Assembly: GCF_050948215.1 (NCBI RefSeq)
Contig: NW_027488771.1
Coordinates: forward strand, 1-64,000
Source: Halictus rubicundus
Lineage: Eukaryota; Arthropoda; Insecta; Hymenoptera; Halictidae
Length of the DNA: 64,000 nucleotides
Direction of reading: 5' to 3'
Part shown: positions 1 to 15,700 of the stretch, in pieces
Layout of the letters: each line of letters opens with the position of its first letter
Numbering within the stretch: the first letter of the stretch is position 1
Made by a program: the position numbers and the translations under genes
The notes under the pieces: generated by a model
Seen by the model: the letters and a program-made list of their open reading frames with translations, nothing else
Databases searched by the model: none
Told to the model about the DNA's origin: nothing

Positions 1-3000
1 TCCTCTATCCGATCCTCTATTCTATCCTATCCTGTATCCTGTCCTATCCTCTATCCAATCCTATCCTCTATCCTATCCTATCCTCTATCCTATCCTATCC
101 TCTATCCTATCCTATCCTCTATCCTATCCTATCCTCTATCCTATCCTATCCTCTATCCGATCCTCTATCCTATCCTATCCTCTATCCTATCCGATCCTCT
201 ATCCTATCCTATCCTCTATCCTATCCTATACTCTATCCTATCCTATCCTCTATCCTATCCTATCCTCTATCCTATCCTATCCTCTATCCTATCCTATCCT
301 CTATCCTATCCTATCGTCTATCCTATAATATCCTCTATCCTATCCTATCCTCTATCCTATCCTATCCTCTATCCTATCCTATCCTCTATCCTATCCTATC
401 GTCTATCCTATCCTATCCTCTATCCTATCCTATCGTCTATCCTATCCTATCCTCTATCGTATCCTATCCTCTACCCTATCCTATCCTCTATCCTATCCTA
501 CCCTCTATCCTATCCTATCCTCTATCCTTTCCTCTATCCTAATCTATCCTCTATCCTATCCTATCCTCTATCCGATCCTCTATCCTATCCTATCCTGTAT
601 CCTGTCCTATCCTAATCTATCCTCTATCCTATCCTATCCTCTATCCGATCCTCTATCCTATCCTATCCTGTATCCTGTCCTATCCTCTATCCTATCCTAT
701 CCTCTATCCTATCCTCTATCCTATCCTCTATCCTATCCTCTATCCTATCCTATCCTCTATCCTATCCTATCCTCTATCCTATCGTATCCTCTATCGTATC
801 CTATCCTCTATCCTATCCTATCCTCTATCCTATCCTTTCCTCTATTCTATCCAATCCTCTATCCTATCCTATCCTCTATCCTATCCTATCCTCTATCCTA
901 TACTATCCTCTATCCTATCCTATCCCCTATCCTATCCTATCCTCTATCTATTCCACTATCCTATCCTATCCTCTATCCTATCCTATCCTCTATCCTATCC
1001 TATCCTCTATCCAATCCTATCCTCTATCCTATCCTATCCTCTATCCTATCCTATCCTCTATCCTATCCTATCCTCTATCCTATCCTTTCCTCAATCCTAT
1101 CCTATCCTCTATCCTTTCCTCTATCCTATCCTATCCTCTATCCTATCCTATCCTCTATCCTATCCTATCCTCTATCCTATCCTATCCTCTATCCTATCCT
1201 ATCCTCTATCCTATCCTATCCTCTATCCTATCCTATCCTCTATCCTATCCTATCCTCTATCCTATCCTATCCTCTATCCTATCCTATCCTCTATCCTATC
1301 CTATCCTCTATCCTATCCTATCCTCTATCCGATCCTCTATCCTAACCTATCCTCTATCCTATCCTATCCCCTATCCTATCCTATCCTCTATCCTCTCCTC
1401 TATCCTATCCTATCCTATCCTCTATGCTATCCTACCCTCTTTCCTATCCTATCCTCTATCCTATCCTATCCTCTATCCTATATTATCCTCTATCCTATCC
1501 TATCCTCTATCGTATCCTATCCTCTATCCTGTCCTATCCTCTATCCTATCCTATCCTCTATCCTATCCTATCCTTTATCCTATCCTATCATCTATCCTAT
1601 CCTACCCTGTATCCTATCCTATCCTCTGTCCTATCCTATCCTCTATCCTTTCCTCTCCTCTATCCTATCCTATCCTCTATCCTATCCTATCCTCTATCCT
1701 ATCCTATCCTCTATCCTATCCTATCCTCTATCCGATCCTCTATCCTATCCTATCCTCTATCGTATCCTATCCTCTATCCTATCCTATCCTCTATCCTATC
1801 CTCTATCCTATCCTATCCTCTATCCTATCCTATCCTCTATCCTATCCTATCCTCTATCCTATCGTATCCTCTATCGTATCCTATCCTCTATCCTATCCTA
1901 TCCTCTATCCTATCCTTTCCTCTATTCTATCCAATCCTCTATCCTATCCTATCCTCTATCCTATCCTATCCTCTATCCTATATTATCCTCTATCCTATCC
2001 TATCCTCTATCGTATCCTATCCTCTATCCTGTCCTATCCTCTATCCTATCCTATCCTCTATCCTATCCTATCCTTTATCCTATCCTATCATCTATCCTAT
2101 CCTACCCTGTATCCTATCCTATCCTCTGTCCTATCCTATCCTCTATCCTTTCCTCTCCTCTATCCTATCCTATCCCCTATCCTATCCTATCCTCTATCCT
2201 CTCCTCTATCCTATCCTATCCTATCCTCTATGCTATCCTACCCTCTTTCCTATCCTATCCTCTATCCTATCCTATCCTCTATCCTATATTATCCTCTATC
2301 CTATCCTATCCTCTATCGTATCCTATCCTCTATCCTGTCCTATCCTCTATCCTATCCTATCCTCTATCCTATCCTATCCTTTATCCTATCCTATCATCTA
2401 TCCTATCCTACCCTGTATCCTATCCTATCCTCTGTCCTATCCTATCCTCTATCCTATCCTATCCTCTATCCTATCCTATCCTCTATCCTATCCTATCCTC
2501 TATCCTATCCTATCCTCTATCCGATCCTCTATCCTATCCTATCCTCTATCCTATCCGATCCTCTATCCTATCCTATCCTCTATCCTATCCTATACTCTAT
2601 CCTATCCTATCCTCTATCCTATCCTATCCTCTATCCTATCCTATCCTCTATCCTATCCTATCCTCTATCCTATCCTATCGTCTATCCTATAATATCCTCT
2701 ATCCTATCCTATCCTCTATCCTATCCTATCCTCTATCCTATCCTATCCTCTATCCTATCCTATCGTCTATCCTATCCTATCCTCTATCCTATCCTATCGT
2801 CTATCCTATCCTATCCTCTATCGTATCCTATCCTCTACCCTATCCTATCCTCTATCCTATCCTACCCTCTATCCTATCCTATCCTCTATCCTTTCCTCTA
2901 TCCTAATCTATCCTCTATCCTATCCTATCCTCTATCCGATCCTCTATCCTATCCTATCCTGTATCCTGTCCTATCCTAATCTATCCTCTATCCTATCCTA

Positions 3001-6000
3001 TCCTCTATCCGATCCTCTATCCTATCCTATCCTGTATCCTGTCCTATCCTCTATCCTATCCTATCCTCTATCCTATCCTCTATCCTATCCTCTATCCTAT
3101 CCTCTATCCTATCCTATCCTCTATCCTATCCTATCCTCTATCCTATCGTATCCTCTATCGTATCCTATCCTCTATCCTATCCTATCCTCTATCCTATCCT
3201 TTCCTCTATTCTATCCAATCCTCTATCCTATCCTATCCTCTATCCTATCCTATCCTCTATCCTATACTATCCTCTATCCTATCCTATCCCCTATCCTATC
3301 CTATCCTCTATCTATTCCACTATCCTATCCTATCCTCTATCCTATCCTATCCTCTATCCTATCCTATCCTCTATCCAATCCTATCCTCTATCCTATCCTA
3401 TCCTCTATCCTATCCTATCCTCTATCCTATCCTATCCTCTATCCTATCCTTTCCTCAATCCTATCCTATCCTCTATCCTTTCCTCTATCCTATCCTATCC
3501 TCTATCCTATCCTATCCTCTATCCTATCCTATCCTCTATCCTATCCTATCCTCTATCCTATCCTATCCTCTATCCTATCCTATCCTCTATCCTATCCTAT
3601 CCTCTATCCTATCCTATCCTCTATCCTATCCTATCCTCTATCCTATCCTATCCTCTATCCTATCCTATCCTCTATCCTATCCTATCCTCTATCCGATCCT
3701 CTATCCTAACCTATCCTCTATCCTATCCTATCCCCTATCCTATCCTATCCTCTATCCTCTCCTCTATCCTATCCTATCCTATCCTCTATGCTATCCTACC
3801 CTCTTTCCTATCCTATCCTCTATCCTATCCTATCCTCTATCCTATATTATCCTCTATCCTATCCTATCCTCTATCGTATCCTATCCTCTATCCTGTCCTA
3901 TCCTCTATCCTATCCTATCCTCTATCCTATCCTATCCTTTATCCTATCCTATCATCTATCCTATCCTACCCTGTATCCTATCCTATCCTCTGTCCTATCC
4001 TATCCTCTATCCTTTCCTCTCCTCTATCCTATCCTATCCTCTATCCTATCCTATCCTCTATCCTATCCTATCCTCTATCCTATCCTATCCTCTATCCGAT
4101 CCTCTATCCTATCCTATCCTCTATCCTATCCTATACTCTATCCTATCCTATCCTCTATCCTATACTAGCCTCTACCTTATCCTATCCTCTATCCTATCCA
4201 ATTACCTATCCTACCCTCTATCCTATCCTATCCTCTATCCTATCCTATCCTATCCTCTATCCTATCCCATCCTCTATCCTATCCTTTCCTCAATCCTATC
4301 CTATCCTCTATCCTATCCTATCCTCTATCCTATCCTATCCTCTATCCTATCCTATCCTCTATCCTATCCTATCCTCTATCCTATCCTATCCTCTATCCTA
4401 TCCTATCCTCTATCCTATCCTATCCTCTATCCTATCCTATCCTCTATCCTATCCTATCCTCTATCCTATCCTATCCTCTATCCTATCCTATCGTCTATCC
4501 TATCCTATCCTCTATCGTATCCTATCCTCTATCCTATCCTATCCTCTATCCTATCCTACCCTCTATCCTATCCTATCCTCTATCCTTTCCTCTATCCTAT
4601 CCTATCCTGTATCCTGTCCTATCCTCTATCCTATCCTATCCTCTATCCTATCCTCTATCCTATCCTATCCTCTATCCTATCCTATCCTCTATCCTATCGT
4701 ATCCTCTATCGTATCCTATCCTCTATCCTATCCTATCCTCTATCCTATCCTTTCCTCTATTCTATCCAATCCTCTATCCTATCCTATCCTCTATCCTATC
4801 CTATCCTCTATCCTATACTATCCTCTATCCTATCCTATCCCCTATCCTATCCTATCCTCTATCTATTCCACTATCCTATCCTATCCTCTATCCGATCCTC
4901 TATTCTATCCTATCCTGTATCCTGTCCTATCCTCTATCCAATCCTATCCTCTATCCTATCCTATCCTCTATCCTATCCTATCCTCTATCCTATCCTATCC
5001 TCTATCCTATCCTATCCTCTATCCTATCCTATCCTCTATCCGATCCTCTATCCTATCCTATCCTCTATCCTATCCGATCCTCTATCCTATCCTATCCTCT
5101 ATCCTATCCTATACTCTATCCTATCCTATCCTCTATCCTATCCTATCCTCTATCCTATCCTATCCTCTATCCTATCCTATCCTCTATCCTATCCTATCGT
5201 CTATCCTATAATATCCTCTATCCTATCCTATCCTCTATCCTATCCTATCCTCTATCCTATCCTATCCTCTATCCTATCCTATCGTCTATCCTATCCTATC
5301 CTCTATCCTATCCTATCGTCTATCCTATCCTATCCTCTATCGTATCCTATCCTCTACCCTATCCTATCCTCTATCCTATCCTACCCTCTATCCTATCCTA
5401 TCCTCTATCCTTTCCTCTATCCTAATCTATCCTCTATCCTATCCTATCCTCTATCCGATCCTCTATCCTATCCTATCCTGTATCCTGTCCTATCCTAATC
5501 TATCCTCTATCCTATCCTATCCTCTATCCGATCCTCTATCCTATCCTATCCTGTATCCTGTCCTATCCTCTATCCTATCCTATCCTCTATCCTATCCTCT
5601 ATCCTATCCTCTATCCTATCCTCTATCCTATCCTATCCTCTATCCTATCCTATCCTCTATCCTATCGTATCCTCTATCGTATCCTATCCTCTATCCTATC
5701 CTATCCTCTATCCTATCCTTTCCTCTATTCTATCCAATCCTCTATCCTATCCTATCCTCTATCCTATCCTATCCTCTATCCTATACTATCCTCTATCCTA
5801 TCCTATCCCCTATCCTATCCTATCCTCTATCTATTCCACTATCCTATCCTATCCTCTATCCTATCCTATCCTCTATCCTATCCTATCCTCTATCCAATCC
5901 TATCCTCTATCCTATCCTATCCTCTATCCTATCCTATCCTCTATCCTATCCTATCCTCTATCCTATCCTTTCCTCAATCCTATCCTATCCTCTATCCTTT

Positions 6001-7390
6001 CCTCTATCCTATCCTATCCTCTATCCTATCCTATCCTCTATCCTATCCTATCCTCTATCCTATCCTATCCTCTATCCTATCCTATCCTCTATCCTATCCT
6101 ATCCTCTATCCTATCCTATCCTCTATCCTATCCTATCCTCTATCCTATCCTATCCTCTATCCTATCCTATCCTCTATCCTATCCTATCCTCTATCCTATC
6201 CTATCCTCTATCCGATCCTCTATCCTAACCTATCCTCTATCCTATCCTATCCCCTATCCTATCCTATCCTCTATCCTCTCCTCTATCCTATCCTATCCTA
6301 TCCTCTATGCTATCCTACCCTCTTTCCTATCCTATCCTCTATCCTATCCTATCCTCTATCCTATATTATCCTCTATCCTATCCTATCCTCTATCGTATCC
6401 TATCCTCTATCCTGTCCTATCCTCTATCCTATCCTATCCTCTATCCTATCCTATCCTTTATCCTATCCTATCATCTATCCTATCCTACCCTGTATCCTAT
6501 CCTATCCTCTGTCCTATCCTATCCTCTATCCTTTCCTCTCCTCTATCCTATCCTATCCTCTATCCTATCCTATCCTCTATCCTATCCTATCCTCTATCCT
6601 ATCCTATCCTCTATCCGATCCTCTATCCTATCCTATCCTCTATCCTATCCTATACTCTATCCTATCCTATCCTCTATCCTATACTAGCCTCTACCTTATC
6701 CTATCCTCTATCCTATCCAATTACCTATCCTACCCTCTATCCTATCCTATCCTCTATCCTATCCTATCCTATCCTCTATCCTATCCCATCCTCTATCCTA
6801 TCCTTTCCTCAATCCTATCCTATCCTCTATCCTATCCTATCCTCTATCCTATCCTATCCTCTATCCTATCCTATCCTCTATCCTATCCTATCCTCTATCC
6901 TATCCTATCCTCTATCCTATCCTATCCTCTATCCTATCCTATCCTCTATCCTATCCTATCCTCTATCCTATCCTATCCTCTATCCTATCCTATCGTCTAT
7001 CCTATCCTATCCTCTATCGTATCCTATCCTCTATCCTATCCTATCCTCTATCCTATCCTACCCTCTATCCTATCCTATCCTCTATCCTTTCCTCTATCCT
7101 ATCCTATCCTGTATCCTGTCCTATCCTCTATCCTATCCTATCCTCTATCCTATCCTCTATCCTATCCTATCCTCTATCCTATCCTATCCTCTATCCTATC
7201 GTATCCTCTATCGTATCCTATCCTCTATCCTATCCTATCCTCTATCCTATCCTTTCCTCTATTCTATCCAATCCTCTATCCTATCCTATCCTCTATCCTA
7301 TCCTATCCTCTATCCTATACTATCCTCTATCCTATCCTATCCCCTATCCTATCCTATCCTCTATCTATTCCACTATCCTATCCTATCCTC
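1..7390 (+). repeat. HOR-A: three tandem copies of a 2.36-2.52 kb higher-order unit
   Basis: Rare variants recur in the same order three times. TCGTCTATCCTATAATATCC starts at 314, 2678 and 5197. The CTATTCCAC variant starts at 948, 3312 and 5831. The C-to-G change that creates ATG in CTATGCTATCC lies at 1424, 3788 and 6307. The offsets are exactly 2364 and 2519 bp at all three landmarks, which means the copies are colinear with no indels between those sites. The TATACTAGCC variant is shared by copies two and three (4161 and 6680, again 2519). A further shared variant, a GATCCTCTATTC junction, sits at about 1, 4884 and 7386; the last step is 2502, one 17-bp monomer shorter than 2519. Copy boundaries are approximate. 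Confidence 0.88.
1470..2150 (+). repeat. Internal ~0.5 kb duplication within HOR-A copy 1
   Basis: The variant string TATATTATCC followed by TATCGTATCC, TCCTGTCC, TCCTTTATCC, TATCATCTATCC and TACCCTGTATCC occurs near 1480-1640 and again near 1980-2120, then a third time from about 2285 after a second ATG-bearing variant at 2230. Copies two and three of HOR-A carry this string once (for example from 3843). This extra duplication is therefore private to the first copy. Edges are approximate because the flanks are plain 17-mers. Confidence 0.75.
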
Positions 7391-9830
7391 TATCCGATCC
7401 TCTATTCTATCCTATCCTGTATCCTGTCCTATCCTCTATCCAATCCTATCCTATATCCTATCCTTCCCTCTATCCTATCCTATCCTCTATCCTATCCTAT
7501 CCTCTATCCTCTATCCTATCCTATCCCCTATCCTATCCTATCCACTATCCGACCCTCTATCCTAGCCTATCCTCTATTATATCCTATCCCCTATCCTATC
7601 CTATCCTCTATCCTATCCTATCCTCTATCCTATCCTACCCTCTATCCTATCCTATCCTCTATCCTTTCCTCTATCCTATTCTATCCTCTATCCTATCCTA
7701 TCCTCTATCCGATCCTCTATCCTATCCTATCCTCTATCGTATCCTATCCTCTATCCTATCCTATCCTCTATCCTATCCTCTATCCTATCCTATCCTCTAT
7801 CCTATCCTATCCTCTATCCTATCCTATCCTCTATCCTATCGTATCCTCTATCGTATCCTATCCTCTATCCTATCCTATCCTCTATCCTATCCTTTCCTCT
7901 ATTCTATCCAATCCTCTATCCTATCCTATCCTCTATCCTATCCTATCCTCTATCCTATACTATCCTCTATCGTATCCTATCCTCTATCCTATCCTATCCT
8001 CTATCGTATCCTATCCTCTATCCTGTCCTATCCTCTATCCTATCCTATCCTCTATCCTATCCTATCCTTTATCCTATCCTATCATCTATCCTATCCTACC
8101 CTGTATCCTATCCTATCCTCTGTCCTATCCTATCCTCTATCCTATCCTCTCCTCTATCCTATCCTATCCTCTATCCTATCCTCTCCTCTATCCTATCCTA
8201 TCCTCTATCCTATCCTATCCTATCCTCTATCCGATCCTCTATCCTAGCCTATCCTCTATTATATCCTATCCTCTATCCTATCCTATCCTCTATCCTATCC
8301 TATCCTCTATCCTATCCTCTCCTCTATCCTATCCTATCCTCTATCCTATCCTATCCTCTATCCTATCCTATCCTCTATCCTATCCTATCCTCTATCCGAT
8401 CCTCTATCCCATCCTATCCTCTATCCTATCCTATACTCTATCCTATCCTATCCTCTATCCTATACTAGCCTCTACCTTATCCTATCCTCTATCCTATCCA
8501 ATTACCTATCCTACCCTCTATCCTATCCTATCCTCTATCCTATCCTATCCTATCCTCTATCCTATCCCATCCTCTATCCTATCCTTTCCTCAATCCTATT
8601 ATATCCTCTATCCTATCCTATCCTCTATCCTATCCTATCCTCTATCCTATCCTATCCCCTATCCTATCCTATCCTCTATCCTTTCCTCTATCCTATCCTA
8701 TCCTCTATCCTATCCTATCCTCTATCCTATCCTATCCTCTATCCTATCCTATCCTCTATCCTATCCTATCCTCTATCCTATCCTATCCTCTATCCTATCC
8801 TATCCTCTATCCTATCCTATCCTCGATCCTATCCTATCCTCTATCCTATCCTATACTCTATCCTATCCTATCCTCTATCCTATCCTATCCTCTATCCTAT
8901 CCTATCCTCTATCCTATCTTATCCTCTATCCTATCCTATCGTCTATCCTATAATATCCTCTATCCTATCCTATCCTCTATCCTATCCTATCCTCTATCCT
9001 ATCCTATCCTCTATCCTATCCTATCCTCTATCCTATCCTCTATCCTCTATCCTATCCTATCCCCTATCCTATCCTATCCACTATCCGACCCTCTATCCTA
9101 GCCTATCCTCTATTATATCCTATCCCCTATCCTCTATCCTATCCTATCCCCTATCCTATCCTATCCACTATCCGACCCTCTATCCTAGCCTATCCTCTAT
9201 TATATCCTATCCCCTATCCTATCCTATCCTCTATCCTATCCTATCCTCTATCCTATCCTACCCTCTATCCTATCCTATCCTCTATCCTTTCCTCTATCCT
9301 ATTCTATCCTCTATCCTATCCTATCCTCTATCCGATCCTCTATCCTATCCTATCCTCTATCGTATCCTATCCTCTATCCTATCCTATCCTGTATCCTATC
9401 CTCTATCCTATCCTATCCTCTATCCTATCCTATCCTCTATCCTATCGTATCCTCTATCGTATCCTATCCTCTATCCTATCCTATCCTCTATCCTATCCTT
9501 TCCTCTATTCTATCCAATCCTCTATCCTATCCTATCCTCTATCCTATCCTATCCTCTATCCTATACTATCCTCTATGCTATCCTATCCCCTATCCTATCC
9601 TATCCACTATCCGACCCTCTATCCTAGCCTATCCTCTATTATATCCTATCCCCTATCCTATCCTATCCTCTATCCTATCCTATCCTCTATCCTATCCTCT
9701 CCTCTATCCTATCCTATCCTCTAGCCTATCCTATCCTCTATCCTATCCTATCCTCTATCCTATCCTATCCTATCCTCTATCCTATCCTCTATCCTATCCT
9801 CTATCCTATCCTATCCTCTATCCTATCCTC

Positions 9831-9938
9831 TATAATATCGTTTACTCTATCATATCCTATCCTCTATCCTATAATATCATCTATCCTATTCTATCCTCTA
9901 TCCTATCCTCTATCATATCCAATCCTCTATCGTATCCT
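9831..9938 (+). repeat. Divergent TATAATATCG module (first copy)
   Basis: A stretch of about 105 bp is more diverged than its surroundings. It contains TATAATATCGTTTAC, then CTCTATCATATCC, TATAATATCATC, TATTCTATCC, and ends in CATATCCAATCC. The same variants, mostly in the same order, recur as a package at least 23 times in the window; position of the G in ATCG: 9840, 17547, 20985, 24156, 26389, 28474, 29090, 30150, 32512 (variant ATCGTCTAC), 35957, 37915, 39338, 40357, 40662, 41709, 42541, 43427, 47088, 48075, 49305, 50309, 50761, 62338. Copies after 26 kb are often truncated; several go straight into CTCTTTCC after CATATCC. Its TAA ends several of the long + strand open frames. The TATAAT string looks like a bacterial -10 box but has no other promoter context. 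Confidence 0.85.
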
Positions 9939-12799
9939 CTATCCTATCCTATCCTCTATCCTATCCTATCCTCTATCCTATCCTATCCTCTATCCTCTAT
10001 CCTATCCTATCCTCTATCCTATCCTATCTTCTATCCTCTCCTCTATCCTATCCTATCCTCTATCCTATCCTATCCTCTATCCTATCCTATCCTCTATGCT
10101 ATCCTACCCTCTTTCCTATCCTATCCTCTATCCTATCCTATCCTCTATCCTATCCTATCCTCTATCCTATCCTATCCTCTATCCTATCCTATCCTCTATC
10201 CTATCCTATCCTCTATCCTATCCTATCCTCTATCCTATCCTATCCTCTATCCTATCCTATCCTCTATCCTATCCTATCCTCTATCCTATCCTTTCCTCAA
10301 TCCTATTATATCCTCTATCCTATCCTATCCTCTATCCTATCCTATCCTCTATCCTATCCTATCCTCTATCCGATCCTCTATCCTATCCTATCCTCTATCC
10401 TATCCTATACTCTATCCTATCCTATCCTCTATCCTATCCAATTACCTATCCTACCCTCTATCCTATCCTATCCTCTATCCTATCCTATCCTATCCTCTAT
10501 CCTATCCCATCCTCTATCCTATCCTTTCCTCAATCCTATTATATCCTCTATCCTATCCTATCCTCTATCCTATCCTATCCTCTATCCTATCCTATCCCCT
10601 ATCCTATCCTATCCTCTATCCTTTCCTCTATCCTATCCTATCCTCTATCCTATCCTATCCTCTATCCTATCCTATCCTCTATCCTATCCTATCCTCTATC
10701 CTATCCTATCCTCTATCCTATCCTATCCTCTATCCTATCCTATCCTCTATCCTATCCTTTCCTCAATCCTATTATATCCTCTATCCTATCCTATCCTCTA
10801 TCCTATCCTATCCTCTATCCTATCCTATCCTCTATCCTATCCTATCCTCTATGCTATCCTACCCTCTTTCCTATCCTATCCTCTATCCTATCCTATCCTC
10901 TATCCTATCCTATCCTCTATCCTATCCTATCCTCTATCCTATCCTATCCTCTATCCTATCCTATCCTCTATCCTATCCTATCCTCTATCCTATCCTATCC
11001 TCTATCCTATCCTATCCTCTATCCTATCCTATCCTCTATCCTATCCTATCCTCTATCCTATCCTTTCCTCAATCCTATTATATCCTCTATCCTATCCTAT
11101 CCTCTATCCTATCCTATCCTCTATCCTATCCTATCCCCTATCCTATCCTATCCTCTATCCTTTCCTCTATCCTATCCTATCCTCTATCCTATCCTATCCT
11201 CTATCCTATCCTATCCTCTATCCTATCCTATCCTCTAACCTATCCTATCCTCTATCCGATACTCTATCCTATCCTATCCTCTATCCTATCCTATACTCTA
11301 TCCTATCCTATCCTCTATCCAATCCTATCCTCTATCCTATCCTATCCTCTATCCTATCCTATCCTCTATCCTATCCTATCGTCTATCCTATCCTATCCTC
11401 TATCCTATCCTATCCTCTATCCTATCCTATCCTCTATCCTATCCTATCCTCTATCCTATCCTATCGTCTATCCTATCCTATCCTCTATCCTATCCTATCG
11501 TCTATCCTATCCTATCCTCTATCGTATCCTATCCTCTATCCTATCCTATCCTCTATCCTATCCTACCCTCTATCCTATCCTATCCTCTATCCTTTCCTCT
11601 ATCCTATTCTATCCTCTATCCTATCCTATCCTCTATCCGATCCTCTATCCTATCCTATCCTGTATCCTGTCCTATCCTCTATCCTATCCTATCCTCTATC
11701 CTATCCTATCCTCTATCCTATCGTATCCTCTATCGTATCCTATCCTCTATCCTATCCTATCCTCTATCCTATCCTTTCCTCTATTCTATCCAATCCTCTA
11801 TCCTATCCTATCCTCTATCCTATCCTATCCTCTATCCTATACTATCCTCTATCCTATCCTATCCCCTATCCTATCCTATCCTCTATCTATTCCACTATCC
11901 TATCCTATCCTCTATCCTATCCTTTCCTCAATCCTATCCTATCCTCTATCCTTTCCTCTATCCTATCCTATCCTCTATCCTATACTTTCCTCAATCCTAT
12001 CCTATCCTCTATCCTTTCCTCTATCCTATCCTATCCTCTATCCTATCCTATCCTCTATCCTATCCTATCCTCTATCCTATCCTATCCTCTATCCTATCGT
12101 ATCCTCTATCGTATCCTATCCTCTATCCTATCCTATCCTCTATCCTATCCTTTCCTCTATTCTATCCAATCCTCTATCCTATCCTATCCTCTATCCTATC
12201 CTATCCTCTATCCTATACTATCCTCTATCCTATCCTATCCCCTATCCTATCCTATCCTCTATCTATTCCACTATCCTATCCTATCCTCTATCCTATCCTA
12301 TCCTCTATCCTATCCTATCCTCTATCCAATCCTATCCTCTATCCTATCCTATCCTCTATCCTATCCTATCCTCTATCCTATCCTTTCCTCAATCCTATCC
12401 TATCCTCTATCCTTTCCTCTATCCTATCCTATCCTCTATCCTATCCTATCCTCTATCCTATCCTATCCTCTATCCTATCCTATCCTCTATCCTATCCTAT
12501 CCTCTATCCTATCCTATCCTCTATCCTATCCTATCCTCTATCCTATCCTATCCTCTATCCTATCCTATCCTCTATCCTATCCTATCCTCTATCCTATCCT
12601 ATCCTCTATCCTATCCTATCCTCTATCCTATCCTATCCTCTATCCTATCCTATCCTCTATCCTATCCTATCCTCTATCCTATCCTATCCTCTATCCTATC
12701 CTATCCTCTATCCGATCCTCTATCCTAACCTATCCTCTATCCTATCCTATCCCCTATCCTATCCTATCCTCTATCCTCTCCTCTATCCTATCCTATCCT

Positions 12800-15700
12800 A
12801 TCCTCTATGCTATCCTACCCTCTTTCCTATCCTATCCTCTATCCTATCCTATCCTCTATCCTATATTATCCTCTATCCTATCCTATCCTCTATCGTATCC
12901 TATCCTCTATCCTGTCCTATCCTCTATCCTATCCTATCCTCTATCCTATCCTATCCTTTATCCTATCCTATCATCTATCCTATCCTACCCTGTATCCTAT
13001 CCTATCCTCTGTCCTATCCTATCCTCTATCCTATCCTCTCCTCTATCCTATCCTATCCTCTATCCTATCCTCTCCTCTATCCTATCCTATCCTCTATCCT
13101 ATCCTATCCTATCCTCTATCCGATCCTCTATCCTAGCCTATCCTCTATTATATCCTATCCTCTATCCTATCCTATCCTCTATCCTATCCTATCCTCTATC
13201 CTATCCTCTCCTCTATCCTATCCTATCCTCTATCCTATCCTATCCTCTATCCTATCCTATCCTCTATCCTCTATCCTATCCTATCCTCTATCCGATCCTC
13301 TATCCTATCCTATCCTCTATCCTATCCTATACTCTATCCTATCCTATCCTCTATCCTATACTAGCCTCTACCTTATCCTATCCTCTATCCTATCCAATTA
13401 CCTATCCTACCCTCTATCCTATCCTATCCTCTATCCTATCCTATCCTCAATCCTATTATATCCTCTATCCTATCCTATCCTCTATCCTATCCTATCCTCT
13501 ATCCTATCCTATCCCCTATCCTATCCTATCCTCTATCCTTTCCTCTATCCTATCCTATCCTCTATCCTATCCTATCCTCTATACTATCTTATCCTCTATC
13601 CTATCCTATCCTCTATCCTATCCTATCCTCTATCCTATCCTATCCTCTATCCTATCCTTTCCTCAATCCTATTATATCCTCTATCCTATCCTATCCTCTA
13701 TCCTATCCTATCCTCTATCCTATCCTATCCTCTATCCTATCCTATCCTCTATCCTATCCTATCCTCTATGCTATCCTACCCTCTTTCCTATCCTATCCTC
13801 TATCCTATCCTATCCTCTATCCTATCCTATCCTCTATCCTATCCTATCCTCTATCCTATCCTATCCTCAATCCTATTATATCCTCTATCCTATCCTATCC
13901 TCTATCCTATCCTATCCTCTATCCTATCCTATCCTCTATCCTATCCTATCCTCTATGCTATCCTACCCTCTTTCCTATCCTATCCTCTATCCTATCCTAT
14001 CCTCTATCCTATCCTATCCTCTATCCTATCCTATCCTCTATCCTATCCTATCCTCTATCCTATCCTATCCTCTATCCTATCCTATCCTCTATCCTATCCT
14101 ATCCTCTATCCTATCCTATCCTCTATCCTATCCTTTCCTCAATCCTATTATATCCTCTATCCTATCCTATCCTCTATCCTATCCTATCCTCTATCCTATC
14201 CTATCCCCTATCCTATCCTATCCTCTATCCTTTCCTCTATCCTATCCTATCCTCTATCCTATCCTATCCTCTATCCTATCCTATCCTCTATCCTATCCTA
14301 TCCTCTATCCTATCCTATCCTCTAACCTATCCTATCCTCTATCCGATACTCTATCCTATCCTATCCTCTATCCTATCCTATACTCTATCCTATCCTATCC
14401 TCTATCCAATCCTATCCTCTATCCTATCCTATCCTCTATCCTATCCTATCCTCTATCCTATCCTATCGTCTATCCTATCCTATCCTCTATCCTATCCTAT
14501 CCTCTATCCTATCCTATCCTCTATCCTATCCTATCCTCTATCCTATCCTATCGTCTATCCTATCCTATCCTCTATCCTATCCTATCGTCTATCCTATCCT
14601 ATCCTCTATCGTATCCTATCCTCTATCCTATCCTATCCTCTATCCTATCCTACCCTCTATCCTATCCTATCCTCTATCCTTTCCTCTATCCTATTCTATC
14701 CTCTATCCTATCCTATCCTCTATCCGATCCTCTATCCTATCCTATCCTGTATCCTGTCCTATCCTCTATCCTATCCTATCCTCTATCCTATCCTATCCTC
14801 TATCCTATCGTATCCTCTATCGTATCCTATCCTCTATCCTATCCTATCCTCTATCCTATCCTTTCCTCTATTCTATCCAATCCTCTATCCTATCCTATCC
14901 TCTATCCTATCCTATCCTCTATCCTATACTATCCTCTATCCTATCCTATCCCCTATCCTATCCTATCCTCTATCTATTCCACTATCCTATCCTATCCTCT
15001 ATCCTATCCTTTCCTCAATCCTATCCTATCCTCTATCCTTTCCTCTATCCTATCCTATCCTCTATCCTATCCTTTCCTCAATCCTATCCTATCCTCTATC
15101 CTTTCCTCTATCCTATCCTATCCTCTATCCTATCCTATCCTCTATCCTATCCTATCCTCTATCCTATCCTATCCTCTATCCTATCCTATCCTCTATCCTA
15201 TCCTATCCTCTATCCTATCCTATCCTCTATCCTATCCTATCCTCTATCCTATCCTATCCTCTATCCTATCCTATCCTCTATCCTATCCTATCCTCTATCC
15301 TATCCTATCCTCTATCCTATCCTATCCTCTATCCTATCCTATCCTCTATCCTATCCTATCCTCTATCCTATCCTATCCTCTATCCTATCCTATCCTCTAT
15401 CCTATCCTATCCTCTATCCTATCCTATCCTCTATCCGATCCTCTATCCTAACCTATCCTCTATCCTATCCTATCCCCTATCCTATCCTATCCTCTATCCT
15501 CTCCTCTATCCTATCCTATCCTATCCTCTATGCTATCCTACCCTCTTTCCTATCCTATCCTCTATCCTATCCTATCCTCTATCCTATATTATCCTCTATC
15601 CTATCCTATCCTCTATCGTATCCTATCCTCTATCCTGTCCTATCCTCTATCCTATCCTATCCTCTATCCTATCCTATCCTTTATCCTATCCTATCATCTA

